64,000 bases of DNA. Origin: an uncultured Flavobacteriaceae bacterium (GTDB taxonomy: Bacteria > Bacteroidota > Bacteroidia > Flavobacteriales > Flavobacteriaceae). The notes beneath the pieces were generated by a model. It was not told the origin of the DNA. It saw only the letters and a program-made list of their open reading frames with translations, and did no database searches. The stretch covers positions 1 through 64,000 of the forward strand of contig CALIIC010000093.1 in assembly GCA_938020445.1 (NCBI GenBank). Reading direction: 5' to 3'. A program made the translations under genes and the position numbers. Below are positions 1 to 8,154 of this stretch, in pieces (the first letter of the stretch is position 1; each line of letters opens with the position of its first letter).

Positions 1-499
1 TACTACCAAGCAATGTTTTCATCTTTTCGACAATATCATATGCGGCTGGACAAATGGCTACATTTTTCATCGTCAGATGTGCAATTTGCTGAAACTTTTT
101 TCGGTCTGTGTGCGGGAACTCCCTGCAAGCTTTCGGACGCACGTCGTATATAGAACAATAGTTGTCACTTCCTAAAAAAGAACAGGGTACTTGCTGCAGC
201 ACATAATCGTTCTCCTCATCGACCCGTAGATAAGTTGCTATAAATTGTTGGGGTTTTAAACGAAGATGCTTGGAAATCCGTTCAATATCGGCATTGGTAA
301 ACAAGGGGCCCGTTGTTTTGCAACAGTTGGCGCACTCGAGACAATCCGTTTTTTGGAATACCTCCTCGTGCAATTCTTGCATCACATAGTCTAATTTTTT
401 CGGCGGTTTCTTCTTAAGTTTTGTAAAGAACTTCTTGTTTTCTGTCTGTTTCTCCTGGGCTTTTTTCGGAAGCTCCCTCAATCGCTTTTCCATTTTCAT
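1..499 (-). CDS. YkgJ-family cysteine cluster protein (3' end cut by window)
   Basis: This reading frame is open from an ATG at 499 to the window edge (166 codons seen, no stop), so the C-terminus is missing and the frame is absent from the ORF track. After a Lys-rich N-terminus it carries a cysteine cluster: CLECANCC around residues 56-63, a later CSFLG and CSIYD pair, CREFP, and CPAAYD near the edge. This spacing is typical of the YkgJ/UPF0153 family of putative zinc- or iron-binding proteins with no settled function. A second ATG lies two codons downstream. The gene is divergent from the methyltransferase at 663. Confidence 0.8.
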   Translation of the reverse strand, partial: MKMEKRLRELPKKAQEKQTENKKFFTKLKKKPPKKLDYVMQELHEEVFQKTDCLECANCCKTTGPLFTNADIERISKHLRLKPQQFIATYLRVDEENDYVLQQVPCSFLGSDNYCSIYDVRPKACREFPHTDRKKFQQIAHLTMKNVAICPAAYDIVEKMKTLLGS

Positions 500-662
500 A
501 CTTTTAAAGACCCATTATTCAGTTTCGCATGCATCGCACCTAGTTCCCCATATAATAAGCTGTACCCTTAAACATGAAATACGTGTTAAAAGGCAGGTAA
601 CGCTAAAATTCATTTTATTTATCGCCTAAAAAAACCACTTTTGCAGGCAAAGTACAAAATAA

Positions 663-1370
663 ATGGCCACAGATATTTTTGGAAAAGCATTGATCGACTA
701 TCAAAACGGTAACTATACCGAAGATATCCGAACCTTTTCTTCCCTGGAGGAAGAAGATAAAATGCCGCTACCCTATTTGTTCAGAACCTACGAAGAAATG
801 CCCTTATTGGAACAAAAGGCCCTGGCACGTTCCTCAGGAACCGTTCTTGACATTGGTTGTGGTGCTGGTAGCCATAGTTTATACCTGCAAAACCAAGGTT
901 TCGATGTCACCGCCTTGGATAGTTCCGCAGGTGCTATTGAAACCTGCCTATTACGAGGCGTTTTACAAACGATTTTAGGGGATATACATTCATATAACAC
1001 AAAAAAATTTGACACCCTGCTCCTCTTAATGAACGGTATCGGTATCGTTGGCCAATATGAAAATCTGAACTCGTTTTTGGCGCAGCTGAAACAGCTTCTA
1101 CGACCTAAAGGGCAGATTTTAGTAGACTCTAGCGATATCATCTATATGTTCGAGGAAGAAGGTGACGAATTGCCCGCAACCCATTACTATGGGGAAGTAC
1201 AGTTCCAAATGGAGTACAAAGGACAAAAAAGCGCTCCTTTTTCCTGGTTGTATCTAAAATTTGAGGATTTAAAACGGGCCGCGGAAGCACAAAACTTGAA
1301 ATGTGAACTGATAGCTAAAGGCGAACATTACGACTATTTAGCAAGATTAAGCCCGGCTGTATATAGCTAG
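663..1370 (+). CDS. Class I SAM-dependent methyltransferase
   Basis: The 235-residue protein has the Rossmann-type SAM-binding signature: VLDIGCGAGSHSLYL (motif I, about residues 60-74) followed by an acidic strand end, VTALDSS, and a later LLLMNGIG strand. The region after residue 150 (VDSSDIIYMFEE) fits the substrate side of small-molecule methyltransferases. The substrate cannot be told from the sequence. The gene stands alone, divergent from the cysteine-cluster gene, with a roughly 160 bp AT-rich gap upstream. The long antisense ORF at 788-1141 is a shadow. Confidence 0.85.
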   Translation: MATDIFGKALIDYQNGNYTEDIRTFSSLEEEDKMPLPYLFRTYEEMPLLEQKALARSSGTVLDIGCGAGSHSLYLQNQGFDVTALDSSAGAIETCLLRGVLQTILGDIHSYNTKKFDTLLLLMNGIGIVGQYENLNSFLAQLKQLLRPKGQILVDSSDIIYMFEEEGDELPATHYYGEVQFQMEYKGQKSAPFSWLYLKFEDLKRAAEAQNLKCELIAKGEHYDYLARLSPAVYS

Positions 1371-1476
1371 GCACGTTTTTTGCGTTATCTTAGAACATTC
1401 AATATCGGATATGCTATGAAATGCCCCAAGCGGATGCCTGGGAAATTCAATCCGACTTTAAAAAAAATTGCTACAG

Positions 1477-2358
1477 ATGAAAAAATACAATTTTCCCCTG
1501 CTTGCCTTGTTTTTAAGTTTGGCCCTTGCCTGTTCTAAAAATGACGACAATGGTCCCGCGAACCCTCCCCAATCAGTAGACAAAAGTGCTAATTTGTTGG
1601 GAACGGGTGATTCTGCCAACGATATTCTATCAAATGGAACCTTCGATAAGCTCCTAGTTGAAATTGCGTATGTGGAAGGTTTTAGACCTGCTCCGGCATC
1701 CATCGCTTCATTTGAATCCTATCTAAAAGAACACACTTTTAAGGAAAATATTGAGGTAGTTTACAATGAATTGCCTTCTCCTGATAAAGAAACGCTGAGC
1801 ATTCAGGAAATCGCCGAGCTCGAAAGCGAAAATAGAACAGCTTACAATGATGGGAAGACCTTGGCTATTTATATTTATTTCGCCGATGCCCCTTCTGACG
1901 ATGATGATGAAGACCAAGGACTGGTAACATTGGGTGCAGTGTACCGTAACACTTCGATGGTTATTCATGAAATTACCGTTGTGCGCTTGGCAGGCCGTAG
2001 CCTTGTCATTACGGAAACCGATGTAGAAGTGGCGACCTTGAACCATGAATTTGGTCACCTGTTCGGACTCGTAAATTTAGGGTCTACCCCTGTAAATAAT
2101 CATGAAGACCCTGAGGCAAGAAATCATTGTGATGTTCAAGGTTGTTTAATGCGTGCCGAACTGCAGTTTGGGGCCGCCGATAAATCTACTTTTGCAAGCA
2201 CTACCAAAAACGTTGAGGGAGATTTAAAAGTCGGTTGCCGGTTGAGTGGCGCCTCTGTCATGAATATGTTAACACGGCAAATAGCGAAAGGAAATAATGT
2301 TACTCCTTTGCTAGATGCAGAGTGCATGTTAGACCTACAAGCAAACGGAGGCAGGTAA
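1477..2358 (+). CDS. Lipoprotein zinc metalloprotease (Bacteroidetes 'membrane metalloprotease' type)
   Basis: The track begins at a TTG (1468), but the ATG at 1477 starts a clean lipoprotein signal peptide (MKKYNFPLL...LALACSK), so it is preferred; the product is 293 aa. A zinc site HEFGHLFGL lies near residue 190, so zinc-protease activity is likely. The usual third metzincin His is replaced by Asn (HEFGHLFGLVN). The following stretch (NNHEDPE..., NHCDVQGCLM) supplies other His residues and a CxxxxCxM element reminiscent of archaemetzincin-like proteins. A cluster of Asp/Glu (DDDDEDQG) sits before the active site. It is probably anchored in the outer or inner membrane facing the periplasm or outside. 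Confidence 0.8.
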   Translation: MKKYNFPLLALFLSLALACSKNDDNGPANPPQSVDKSANLLGTGDSANDILSNGTFDKLLVEIAYVEGFRPAPASIASFESYLKEHTFKENIEVVYNELPSPDKETLSIQEIAELESENRTAYNDGKTLAIYIYFADAPSDDDDEDQGLVTLGAVYRNTSMVIHEITVVRLAGRSLVITETDVEVATLNHEFGHLFGLVNLGSTPVNNHEDPEARNHCDVQGCLMRAELQFGAADKSTFASTTKNVEGDLKVGCRLSGASVMNMLTRQIAKGNNVTPLLDAECMLDLQANGGR

Positions 2359-2369
2359 GGCGATAGACC

Positions 2370-3629
2370 TTAGGAAAGTGACTTTTCCAATTTTTCGATT
2401 TTTTGTTGTAAAAAACGCTTTTCGACTTCCAATTTGGCAAGCCCTAAGGCGTCCAAGTAAAAATCGAGTGCTTTCCTGGGATGGTTTTCCATTGCATGCA
2501 TTTTACCCAATGCTGCAAAATACAAGTGGTTTTTTTCCAATCCCTTTAGGGATTCCACCTTCTCCATGGCTACTTTTCTTTCCCCCGAATAAAACAGCGC
2601 GATGTATCGGTTCAAAAGCACCAAGGTACTATCGTTTACAATTGACAAACCCTCATACAGGGTCAGAATGGTATTCCATGGTGTTTCGGCAAAGCTTGGA
2701 GCCGTACAGTGCAATGAGGCGATGCCCGCTTCATAATGATAGGAAGACCATTTTTCTGTTTTTCGGGCTGCATTGAAATAACGGATTCCCACTTGAATCG
2801 TTTTCTGGTCCCATAGGGACCTGTCTTGGTTTTCCAATAGAATGGGAATACCCTCAGCATCGGTGCGTGCTTCAAAACGGGCGCTATTAAAAAGCAACAA
2901 AGCATACAAGGCCATAGTATCGGCAGTGCCTATTCGCGGTTCTTCCAACAATGCCTTTAAAGTGCGCATGGCTTCCAAGCAAAGCTCCTTCCGAATCAGT
3001 TGGGATCCTGTAGAGGCACTGTAGCCCTCATTAAAAATCAAATATAAAATGCGATGTACCGTATTGATCCGTTCGTGCGATTGTAGTGCAAACGGCACTT
3101 TGAAAGGAATATTTTGGTCTTTAAGTTTTTGCTTGGCCCTTGAAAGCCCTTTTTTTACAGTTGCCAATTCCATATTCAAGGCTTTGGCGATTTCGGTCGT
3201 ATGAAAACCGATGGATGTTTTTAAAGTAAGTATGATTTGCGCTTTTACAGAGAGGATAGGATGGCAGGTGGCAAAGAGCAAGCGAAGCTGGCTATCCTTT
3301 ATCTCATGTGGTAAAAAGAGCTGCGCTAACCTTTGTGACCGAGATGGGGCCAAGTGATGTTCCGAAAGTTCTGAATAGCGAGTACTTTTTTTTTGTATCG
3401 CATTGATTGTCTTATTCTTGCAGACCTTAAACAACCAAGCCGGTGTTTGCTTTGGCAATCCATTTTCAGACCAGTTTTTTAATGCGGCATAAAACGTATC
3501 CTGAACGATATCCTCTGCCAAATTAATTTCCGATAATTGAAAAAAAGAAACCAAGGAAGCGACCAATTTTCCGTAGTACAGACGGTACAATTGGTCCACT
3601 TCCTGTTGAATATTATTCGGTACAATCAA
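2370..3629 (-). CDS. ECF42-type RNA polymerase sigma factor with C-terminal TPR/DUF6596 extension
   Basis: The 419-residue protein has sigma region 2 at about residues 10-80 (LAEDIVQDTFYAALKNW, then TPAWLFKVCKNK) and region 4 near 130-170 (GFHTTEIAKALNMELATVKKGLSRAKQKL). A long C-terminal helical domain of about 230 residues follows, as in the ECF42 group, where it is thought to take the place of an anti-sigma factor. The start is TTG at 3629, one base after the stop of the YCII gene; no ATG is available because an in-frame stop lies just upstream. Pairing with a YCII/DGPF protein is the hallmark of this sigma group. Targets are unknown. Confidence 0.88.
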   Translation of the reverse strand: MIVPNNIQQEVDQLYRLYYGKLVASLVSFFQLSEINLAEDIVQDTFYAALKNWSENGLPKQTPAWLFKVCKNKTINAIQKKSTRYSELSEHHLAPSRSQRLAQLFLPHEIKDSQLRLLFATCHPILSVKAQIILTLKTSIGFHTTEIAKALNMELATVKKGLSRAKQKLKDQNIPFKVPFALQSHERINTVHRILYLIFNEGYSASTGSQLIRKELCLEAMRTLKALLEEPRIGTADTMALYALLLFNSARFEARTDAEGIPILLENQDRSLWDQKTIQVGIRYFNAARKTEKWSSYHYEAGIASLHCTAPSFAETPWNTILTLYEGLSIVNDSTLVLLNRYIALFYSGERKVAMEKVESLKGLEKNHLYFAALGKMHAMENHPRKALDFYLDALGLAKLEVEKRFLQQKIEKLEKSLS

Positions 3630-3630
3630 A

Positions 3631-3969
3631 TTAATACTTCATTACGGGGCGTACCTCAACAGCACCACCATTCTTAAAAACCGGGCATTTCTTGGCAATC
3701 ACAACCGCTTGATCAATAGTGGTAGCCTGTACAAGAATATAGCCGGTCACCGCCTCTTTCGATTCGATAAATGGTCCGTCGGAATGTACGGCATCCTTTG
3801 TGATATAACGGCCTTCAGGGTCTAATGGATCACCGGAAATATAGTTTCCTGTCTTGCCCATTTCTTCTACCCATTCCATGTACTCCTTTATATCAGCTTG
3901 TACCTCGGTTTCCGACATTTGGGACATGGCCGCGGCATCTTCCCGAATTAAAATCATAAAATTTTTCAT
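3631..3969 (-). CDS. YCII-related (DGPF-domain) protein
   Basis: This 112-residue protein starts MKNFMILIRED and carries the DGPF-like motif SDGPFIESKEAVTGYILVQA at about residues 64-83, the signature of YCII/DGPF proteins. It is immediately upstream of and nearly overlaps the ECF42 sigma gene, so the two are almost surely co-transcribed. In characterised ECF42 systems the DGPF gene is a common neighbour and likely target, but its biochemical role is not established. It is divergent from the gene at 4057 with about 87 bp between. Confidence 0.88.
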   Translation of the reverse strand: MKNFMILIREDAAAMSQMSETEVQADIKEYMEWVEEMGKTGNYISGDPLDPEGRYITKDAVHSDGPFIESKEAVTGYILVQATTIDQAVVIAKKCPVFKNGGAVEVRPVMKY

Positions 3970-4056
3970 ATTAAAATTATGTATTGGTTCGCACTATAGA
4001 CAGTTCACCTTAAAAATAAGGGACAAAAATTAAAAAAAAATGTACCTTAGGGATAG

Positions 4057-4437
4057 ATGCGTGAAACGATCAACATAACGGAAAGGTCCCAAATTTGGAT
4101 CGCACTCTCGGACTTGTACCTCGATACGGAACTTCAAGAGTATACCTATCATCATATTGCCAAGATCATAGCGGAAAGTTCGTATACCTTTTCACAAGTA
4201 CGACAAATTGACAAAGCGGAGGTATTTCCCGTACTGTATCCGAACATGATAAGTGCGATTGGTGTTTGGGATGGGTTTCACAATACCTGGTTGATCGAAA
4301 CCATTCAGAAAAAAATAGCCCAGAAAAACTTCTTAAATAACATCAGTAGAAGCCTAACGTATCTGCTATTTAAAAAAACGTTTGCGGCCGATTGGGAAAA
4401 AATACGCGATTCGCTGCCTCCTAAAGACAAGGCTTAG
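4057..4437 (+). CDS. DUF7079-like small protein
   Basis: The 126-residue soluble protein resembles, from memory, the DUF7079 family: ALSDLYLDTELQEY near the N-terminus, a YTFSQVRQI helix, then EVFPVLYPNMISAIGVWDGF and WLIETIQ. The WDGF region is the most recognisable part. There is no signal peptide or membrane segment. It lies between the divergent YCII/sigma pair and convergent queE. Function is unknown. Confidence 0.6.
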   Translation: MRETINITERSQIWIALSDLYLDTELQEYTYHHIAKIIAESSYTFSQVRQIDKAEVFPVLYPNMISAIGVWDGFHNTWLIETIQKKIAQKNFLNNISRSLTYLLFKKTFAADWEKIRDSLPPKDKA

Positions 4438-4460
4438 CCTGTTCTTTTCTACTATAATAC

Positions 4461-5093
4461 CTAAGGGATATTGAGGTATTTATGCGTTTGCAGAGACACC
4501 TTCCATTTTGGATTTTGCATCACATAATCAACGATTAACGGCGTTACTTTGTCGCGCACACTCCACTCAGGTTGCAGATAGAGAATACAATTCTTGCCGA
4601 CCTGCGCCGCCTGCTCCTCGGCAAAAATCAAATCGTGTTTGTTGTACACGATTACTTTCAGTTCATGCGCTTTTTGATACACCTCCGCAACTGGAAGCTT
4701 ATTCTTCTTGGGCGATAGGCAAATCCAATCCCAATTACCTGACAACGTATAGGCCCCGGAGGTTTCTATATGGGTCTGTAACTTTTTTTCCTTGAGTGCT
4801 CGGGTCAATGGGGCCATATCCCACATAAGCGGTTCCCCGCCAGTCACAACAATGGTATCTGAAAATTTCGCAGCATTTCCTACAATCTTCTCTATGGCTG
4901 TTGGCGGATGTATATCCGCATCCCAACTTTCCTTCACATCGCACCAATGGCACCCCACATCACATCCTCCGATACGAATAAAATAAGCAGCGGTACCTTT
5001 ATGAAAACCTTCTCCCTGAATGGTATAAAATTCCTCCATTAGTGGCAGCATAAGGCCTTTATCTACCCATTTTGAAACATCCTTCTTAAGCAT
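4461..5093 (-). CDS. queE: 7-carboxy-7-deazaguanine synthase (radical SAM)
   Basis: QueE makes 7-carboxy-7-deazaguanine in the pathway to queuosine-modified tRNA. The protein has EEFYTIQGEG at the N-terminus, a radical-SAM cluster motif CDVGCHWCDVKESW (the QueE-type spacing), and TGGEPLMWD. The track start at 5186 reads through a CAAATT-type repeat that yields an artificial FEFVFVFES stretch; the ATG at 5093 (MLKKDVSKW) gives the normal family length of 210 aa. No other queuosine gene is in the window. It is divergent from the HerA-like ATPase across a 340 bp repeat-rich gap. Confidence 0.93.
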   Translation of the reverse strand: MLKKDVSKWVDKGLMLPLMEEFYTIQGEGFHKGTAAYFIRIGGCDVGCHWCDVKESWDADIHPPTAIEKIVGNAAKFSDTIVVTGGEPLMWDMAPLTRALKEKKLQTHIETSGAYTLSGNWDWICLSPKKNKLPVAEVYQKAHELKVIVYNKHDLIFAEEQAAQVGKNCILYLQPEWSVRDKVTPLIVDYVMQNPKWKVSLQTHKYLNIP

Positions 5094-5116
5094 CTGGCAA
5101 AGATAGGCGTTGCTTT

Positions 5117-5158
5117 CAAATACAAATACAAATTCAAACACAAATTCAAGTTCAAATT
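5117..5158 (+). repeat. CAAAYN hexamer array (7 units)
   Basis: Seven consecutive hexamers run here: CAAATA, CAAATA, CAAATT, CAAACA, CAAATT, CAAGTT, CAAATT. The same unit family appears at 7544, 24883, 25036, 27470 and 27588. It lies just upstream of the chosen queE start and explains the spurious N-terminal extension of that ORF. Confidence 0.85.
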
Positions 5159-5220
5159 CGTAAAAGGAACATCCATAAGCGTTCAAACTACATAACCTTA
5201 GGGTTCTTTGTTTTCCTCTT

Positions 5221-5283
5221 TGTTCTCCTTTCTCTTTTCTCTTTCCTCTATTCTATATTCTCCATCCTCCGTTCTCTGTTCTC
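5221..5283 (+). repeat. Degenerate NNTTCTC heptamer array (9 units) in a pyrimidine-rich tract
   Basis: Nine heptamers in exact 7-nt register: TGTTCTC, CTTTCTC, TTTTCTC, TTTCCTC, TATTCTA, TATTCTC, CATCCTC, CGTTCTC, TGTTCTC. They sit in a nearly all-pyrimidine stretch from about 5201 to 5345 in the queE/herA divergent intergenic region. Units differ at the first two bases while the TTCTC core is kept. No protein is encoded convincingly; the ORF track start at 5301 (MFPHLFPSF...) is read from this tract. Confidence 0.75.
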
Positions 5284-5432
5284 TTTAAGCTTTTCATCCT
5301 TTGTTCCCTCATCTTTTCCCTTCCTTTTCTTTCCTTCTCATTTATTGCAAAAGTGGCTACAATTTAACCATGGTGGTTAAAAAGCTGTTTCATTATGCAA
5401 TTTTGCCCTATTTTTATACCAAATTCAAACCA

Positions 5433-6941
5433 ATGAGCAACAAAGACGATTTCTTCGCACATATTGAGAAAGGATACACAACCAAGGGAGATTTTATCAA
5501 TATGGGCGCGGCAATGTTAGATGGTGAAGCAATGACCAATGCATTTGTAAAAATTCCTCTAAAAACCTTGAACCGTCACGGTCTTATTGCCGGTGCGACC
5601 GGTACCGGAAAAACCAAGACCTTGCAGGTTTTGGCGGAAAACCTTTCGAATAAAGGGGTTCCCGTTCTATTAATGGACCTCAAAGGAGATTTGAGCGGAC
5701 TTGCACAACCAAGTCCAGGACACGCAAAAATAGACGAACGTCATGCGAAAATTGGTTTTCCTTTTGAAGCAAGTAATTTCCCAGTTGAAATCTTGTCCTT
5801 ATCAGAACAGGATGGGGTTAAATTAAGGGCGACAGTCTCTGAATTTGGTCCTGTGTTGCTTTCTCGGATTTTGGACCTTAGCGAGACTCAATCGGGTATT
5901 GTTGCCGTAATCTTCAAGTATTGCGATGATAATAAAATGCCGTTGTTAGATTTAAAAGACTTTAAAAAGGTATTGAACTATGCTACCGGGGCCGGAAAAA
6001 AGGAGTTCACGGAAGCCTATGGAAGGATACACACTAGTTCTACCGGAACCATACTTCGTAAGGTCATTGAACTTGAGCAGCAGGGTGCTGAACTCTTTTT
6101 TGGTGAAAAATCCTTTGAGGTGGAAGACCTCACACGAATTGATGAAAAGGGTCGCGGGTTTATTAGTATTTTACGCCTGACAGATATTCAAGATCGGCCG
6201 AAATTGTTCTCAACGTTTATGTTAAGCCTTTTGGCAGAAATATATGCTACTTTTCCAGAACAGGGAGATAGTGACCAGCCAGAACTCATCCTATTCATAG
6301 ATGAGGCCCACCTGATTTTCAATGAAGCTTCCAAAGCACTCTTGGATCAAATAGAAAGTATTGTGAAGCTCATTCGTTCGAAAGGAATTGGGCTGTACTT
6401 TGTGACGCAAAACCCTACGGACGTTCCCAACGCGGTACTTTCGCAACTAGGGCTAAAGGTGCAACATGCCTTGCGTGCGTTTACTGCCAGAGATCGCAAG
6501 GCCATAAAACTCACTGCAGAGAACTATCCCGAATCCGAATTTTATGATACCAAAGAAGTGCTGACAGCCCTTGGTATCGGTGAGGCTTTGATATCGGCGC
6601 TTGATGAAAAAGGCCGCCCAACTCCACTGGCAGCAACGCTATTGCGCGCTCCGATGAGCCGAATGGATGTATTGACCGCTGCAGAGCTAAAAGAAGTCAT
6701 TGGAAATTCAAAATTGGTCAAGAAGTACAACGAGGTCATTGATCGGGAAAGTGCCTACGAGATTTTGAACGAAAAAATAGAGAAAGCCGAAAAAGAGGCG
6801 GAAAAAGAAAAGGAACAACCCGCAGCTCGGAGACGTAGTACAAGTCGAAAAAGTACCCGCATGAATCCTGTAGTAAAAGTGCTTACCAGCGCCACCTTCA
6901 TCAGGGGCGTATTAGGAATACTTAAAAAAGTACTTCGCTAA
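5433..6941 (+). CDS. HerA/VirB4-like ATPase, DUF853 family
   Basis: This is a 502-residue P-loop ATPase. Walker A is GATGTGKTKT near residue 55 and Walker B is ELILFIDEAHLIF near 290, followed by sensor-like VTQNPTDVP. The family (helicase HerA-like, DUF853) is widespread and its cellular role is poorly known; hexameric DNA translocase activity is inferred from HerA relatives. The ATG at 5433 (MSNKDDFF) is chosen over 5301 because the extra N-terminus comes from low-complexity DNA. A charged, possibly coiled-coil stretch (EKIEKAEKEAEKEKEQ) precedes a basic C-terminus. No NurA nuclease gene is nearby. Confidence 0.88.
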   Translation: MSNKDDFFAHIEKGYTTKGDFINMGAAMLDGEAMTNAFVKIPLKTLNRHGLIAGATGTGKTKTLQVLAENLSNKGVPVLLMDLKGDLSGLAQPSPGHAKIDERHAKIGFPFEASNFPVEILSLSEQDGVKLRATVSEFGPVLLSRILDLSETQSGIVAVIFKYCDDNKMPLLDLKDFKKVLNYATGAGKKEFTEAYGRIHTSSTGTILRKVIELEQQGAELFFGEKSFEVEDLTRIDEKGRGFISILRLTDIQDRPKLFSTFMLSLLAEIYATFPEQGDSDQPELILFIDEAHLIFNEASKALLDQIESIVKLIRSKGIGLYFVTQNPTDVPNAVLSQLGLKVQHALRAFTARDRKAIKLTAENYPESEFYDTKEVLTALGIGEALISALDEKGRPTPLAATLLRAPMSRMDVLTAAELKEVIGNSKLVKKYNEVIDRESAYEILNEKIEKAEKEAEKEKEQPAARRRSTSRKSTRMNPVVKVLTSATFIRGVLGILKKVLR

Positions 6942-6986
6942 TCTACCTTGTTCACCAAATCATCGATCATTAAACAAAACAACTCT

Positions 6987-7535
6987 ATGAAGCACACCAT
7001 TGCAATACTACTAGTAGCTCTCCTATTTCTCCAATGCAAAAAAGAAATAGATACCACCTGGTTAATCACCAACGGTACGGTAGGAGTACTTGCCAGAGAA
7101 AGTTTGGCAAGGGATATTGAATTGATCTATGCGAACGATTCAGTGGTAAAAGATACAACCAGTTTAAACCTTGGTAACAAAGCAAAAAAATTAAAAATTT
7201 TTGAAAAAGGCGGGAAACACCTCTTGACCTTAACCCCTAGCGCAGACAGTATTCCCACCATCGAAAATGTACGTTTTGAAGATGTACGGTATCAGACCGA
7301 AAAAGGAATCAGTACTGCTAGCAGCTTCAAGGATATCAAAGAAGCCTACACAATACGTAAATTGATCACCTCGACCAATAATGTCCTTATTCTGGTAAAA
7401 GAAAGTGATGTGTATTTCACGATTAGCAAAGAAGAACTTCCCAGTAGCCTACGGTATGCCGCCAGTGCCAATATTGAGGCCGTACAGATACCGGATAAGG
7501 CAAAAATCAAATACATGATGTTGGGGTGGGATTGA
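6987..7535 (+). CDS. Putative lipoprotein of unknown function
   Basis: The ATG at 6987 starts a short lipoprotein signal (MKHTIAILLVALLFLQCKK); the track start at 6948 is a TTG upstream and is not needed. The mature part, about 165 residues, is hydrophilic with no motif I recognise (GTVGVLARESLARDIELIY, then a region rich in beta strand). It follows the HerA-like gene by 45 bp on the same strand and may be co-transcribed. Typical small Bacteroidetes envelope lipoprotein; function unknown. Confidence 0.7.
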   Translation: MKHTIAILLVALLFLQCKKEIDTTWLITNGTVGVLARESLARDIELIYANDSVVKDTTSLNLGNKAKKLKIFEKGGKHLLTLTPSADSIPTIENVRFEDVRYQTEKGISTASSFKDIKEAYTIRKLITSTNNVLILVKESDVYFTISKEELPSSLRYAASANIEAVQIPDKAKIKYMMLGWD

Positions 7536-7543
7536 CTTAAGTT

Positions 7544-7568
7544 CAAGTACAAGAATCAAGTGCAAGTT
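7544..7568 (+). repeat. Short CAAGNN array
   Basis: CAAGTA, CAAGAAT, CAAGTG and CAAGTT follow each other 8 bp after the stop of the lipoprotein gene and in the gap before the convergent HxlR gene. They belong to the same unit family as the larger arrays at 24883 and 27588. Confidence 0.6.
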
Positions 7569-7614
7569 CGAGGCTCAGGGGCACGTTCGAAAGATGGGAA
7601 GCCATCACCAACGA

Positions 7615-8040
7615 TCAGCCTTTTCGAAAACGCTTTCGGTTTGAAATGACCGTATCGCTATAGGTTGTAGCCCATTCGCTTAATTCTATCAATTTTTGAA
7701 GATACGAATGCCCAAAATCAGTTAAATTGTATTCTACACGTACGGGAACCTCTGGAAACATGGTTCGGCAAAGATAGCCATCGGCCTCCAATACCTTCAA
7801 TCGCTCACTCAATACCTTGTTTGAAATACCGTAGACTCTTTTCTTCAAATGATTGAAACGCATTACCGGGTAGTACCCCAAATAGAGAATAATCAAAATA
7901 CTCCATTTATCAGACGCAAGGGCCATTACGTCGCGAATTGGGCAGTACTCCATTTCACGGCGATCCATATGACCGAACATTTTTTTTAGTTTTTCTGCGA
8001 CTTTAACTTTCTGATTTTCAGTAATAGTTTCCATTTCCAT
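7615..8040 (-). CDS. HxlR-family winged-helix transcriptional regulator
   Basis: A small regulator of 141 aa from the ATG at 8040; the track start at 8067 is a TTG. The HxlR core is clear: MEYCPIRDVMALASDKW, RFNHLKKRVYGISNKVLSERLKVLEADGYL, then YNLTDFGHSYLQKLIELSEW. The conserved Cys in CPIRDV is the position used by YodB/HypR-type members to sense electrophiles. It is divergent from a tautomerase and hydrolase, which are its probable targets. Confidence 0.92.
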   Translation of the reverse strand: MEMETITENQKVKVAEKLKKMFGHMDRREMEYCPIRDVMALASDKWSILIILYLGYYPVMRFNHLKKRVYGISNKVLSERLKVLEADGYLCRTMFPEVPVRVEYNLTDFGHSYLQKLIELSEWATTYSDTVISNRKRFRKG

Positions 8041-8086
8041 ACTTGCTACAATTTTTATCACCTGCAAATTTCTCCTCCAAAATAGT

Positions 8087-8127
8087 TATTTTTGGTTTTA
8101 AATAAAGAGCAGGTTACCAAAAGTAAC
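8087..8127 (+). promoter_or_regulatory. Candidate promoter and HxlR operator in the divergent gap
   Basis: TATTTTTG (8087-8094) matches the Bacteroidetes -10 consensus TAnnTTTG and points toward the tautomerase. Just downstream, GTTAC-CAAAA-GTAAC (8113-8127) is a perfect 5-bp inverted repeat placed where a bound dimer would block transcription. Assignment to HxlR is inferred from position; no clear -33 element was found. Confidence 0.45.
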
Positions 8128-8154
8128 TTATTTTCAACAAACGAACAAAATACC

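Noticed and set aside
435-629. 64-aa plus-strand ORF at the left edge
   Set aside because: It overlaps the cysteine-cluster gene antisense and has no motif or start context.
788-1141. 117-aa minus-strand ORF within the methyltransferase
   Set aside because: It is a shadow of the SAM-binding motif region of the real gene.
5094-5186. N-terminal extension of QueE
   Set aside because: The 31 extra residues are translated from the CAAATT hexamer array and are not part of the QueE family.
5301-5432. N-terminal extension of the HerA-like ATPase
   Set aside because: The extra 44 residues come from a pyrimidine-rich tract with no domain; the ATG at 5433 fits the family start.
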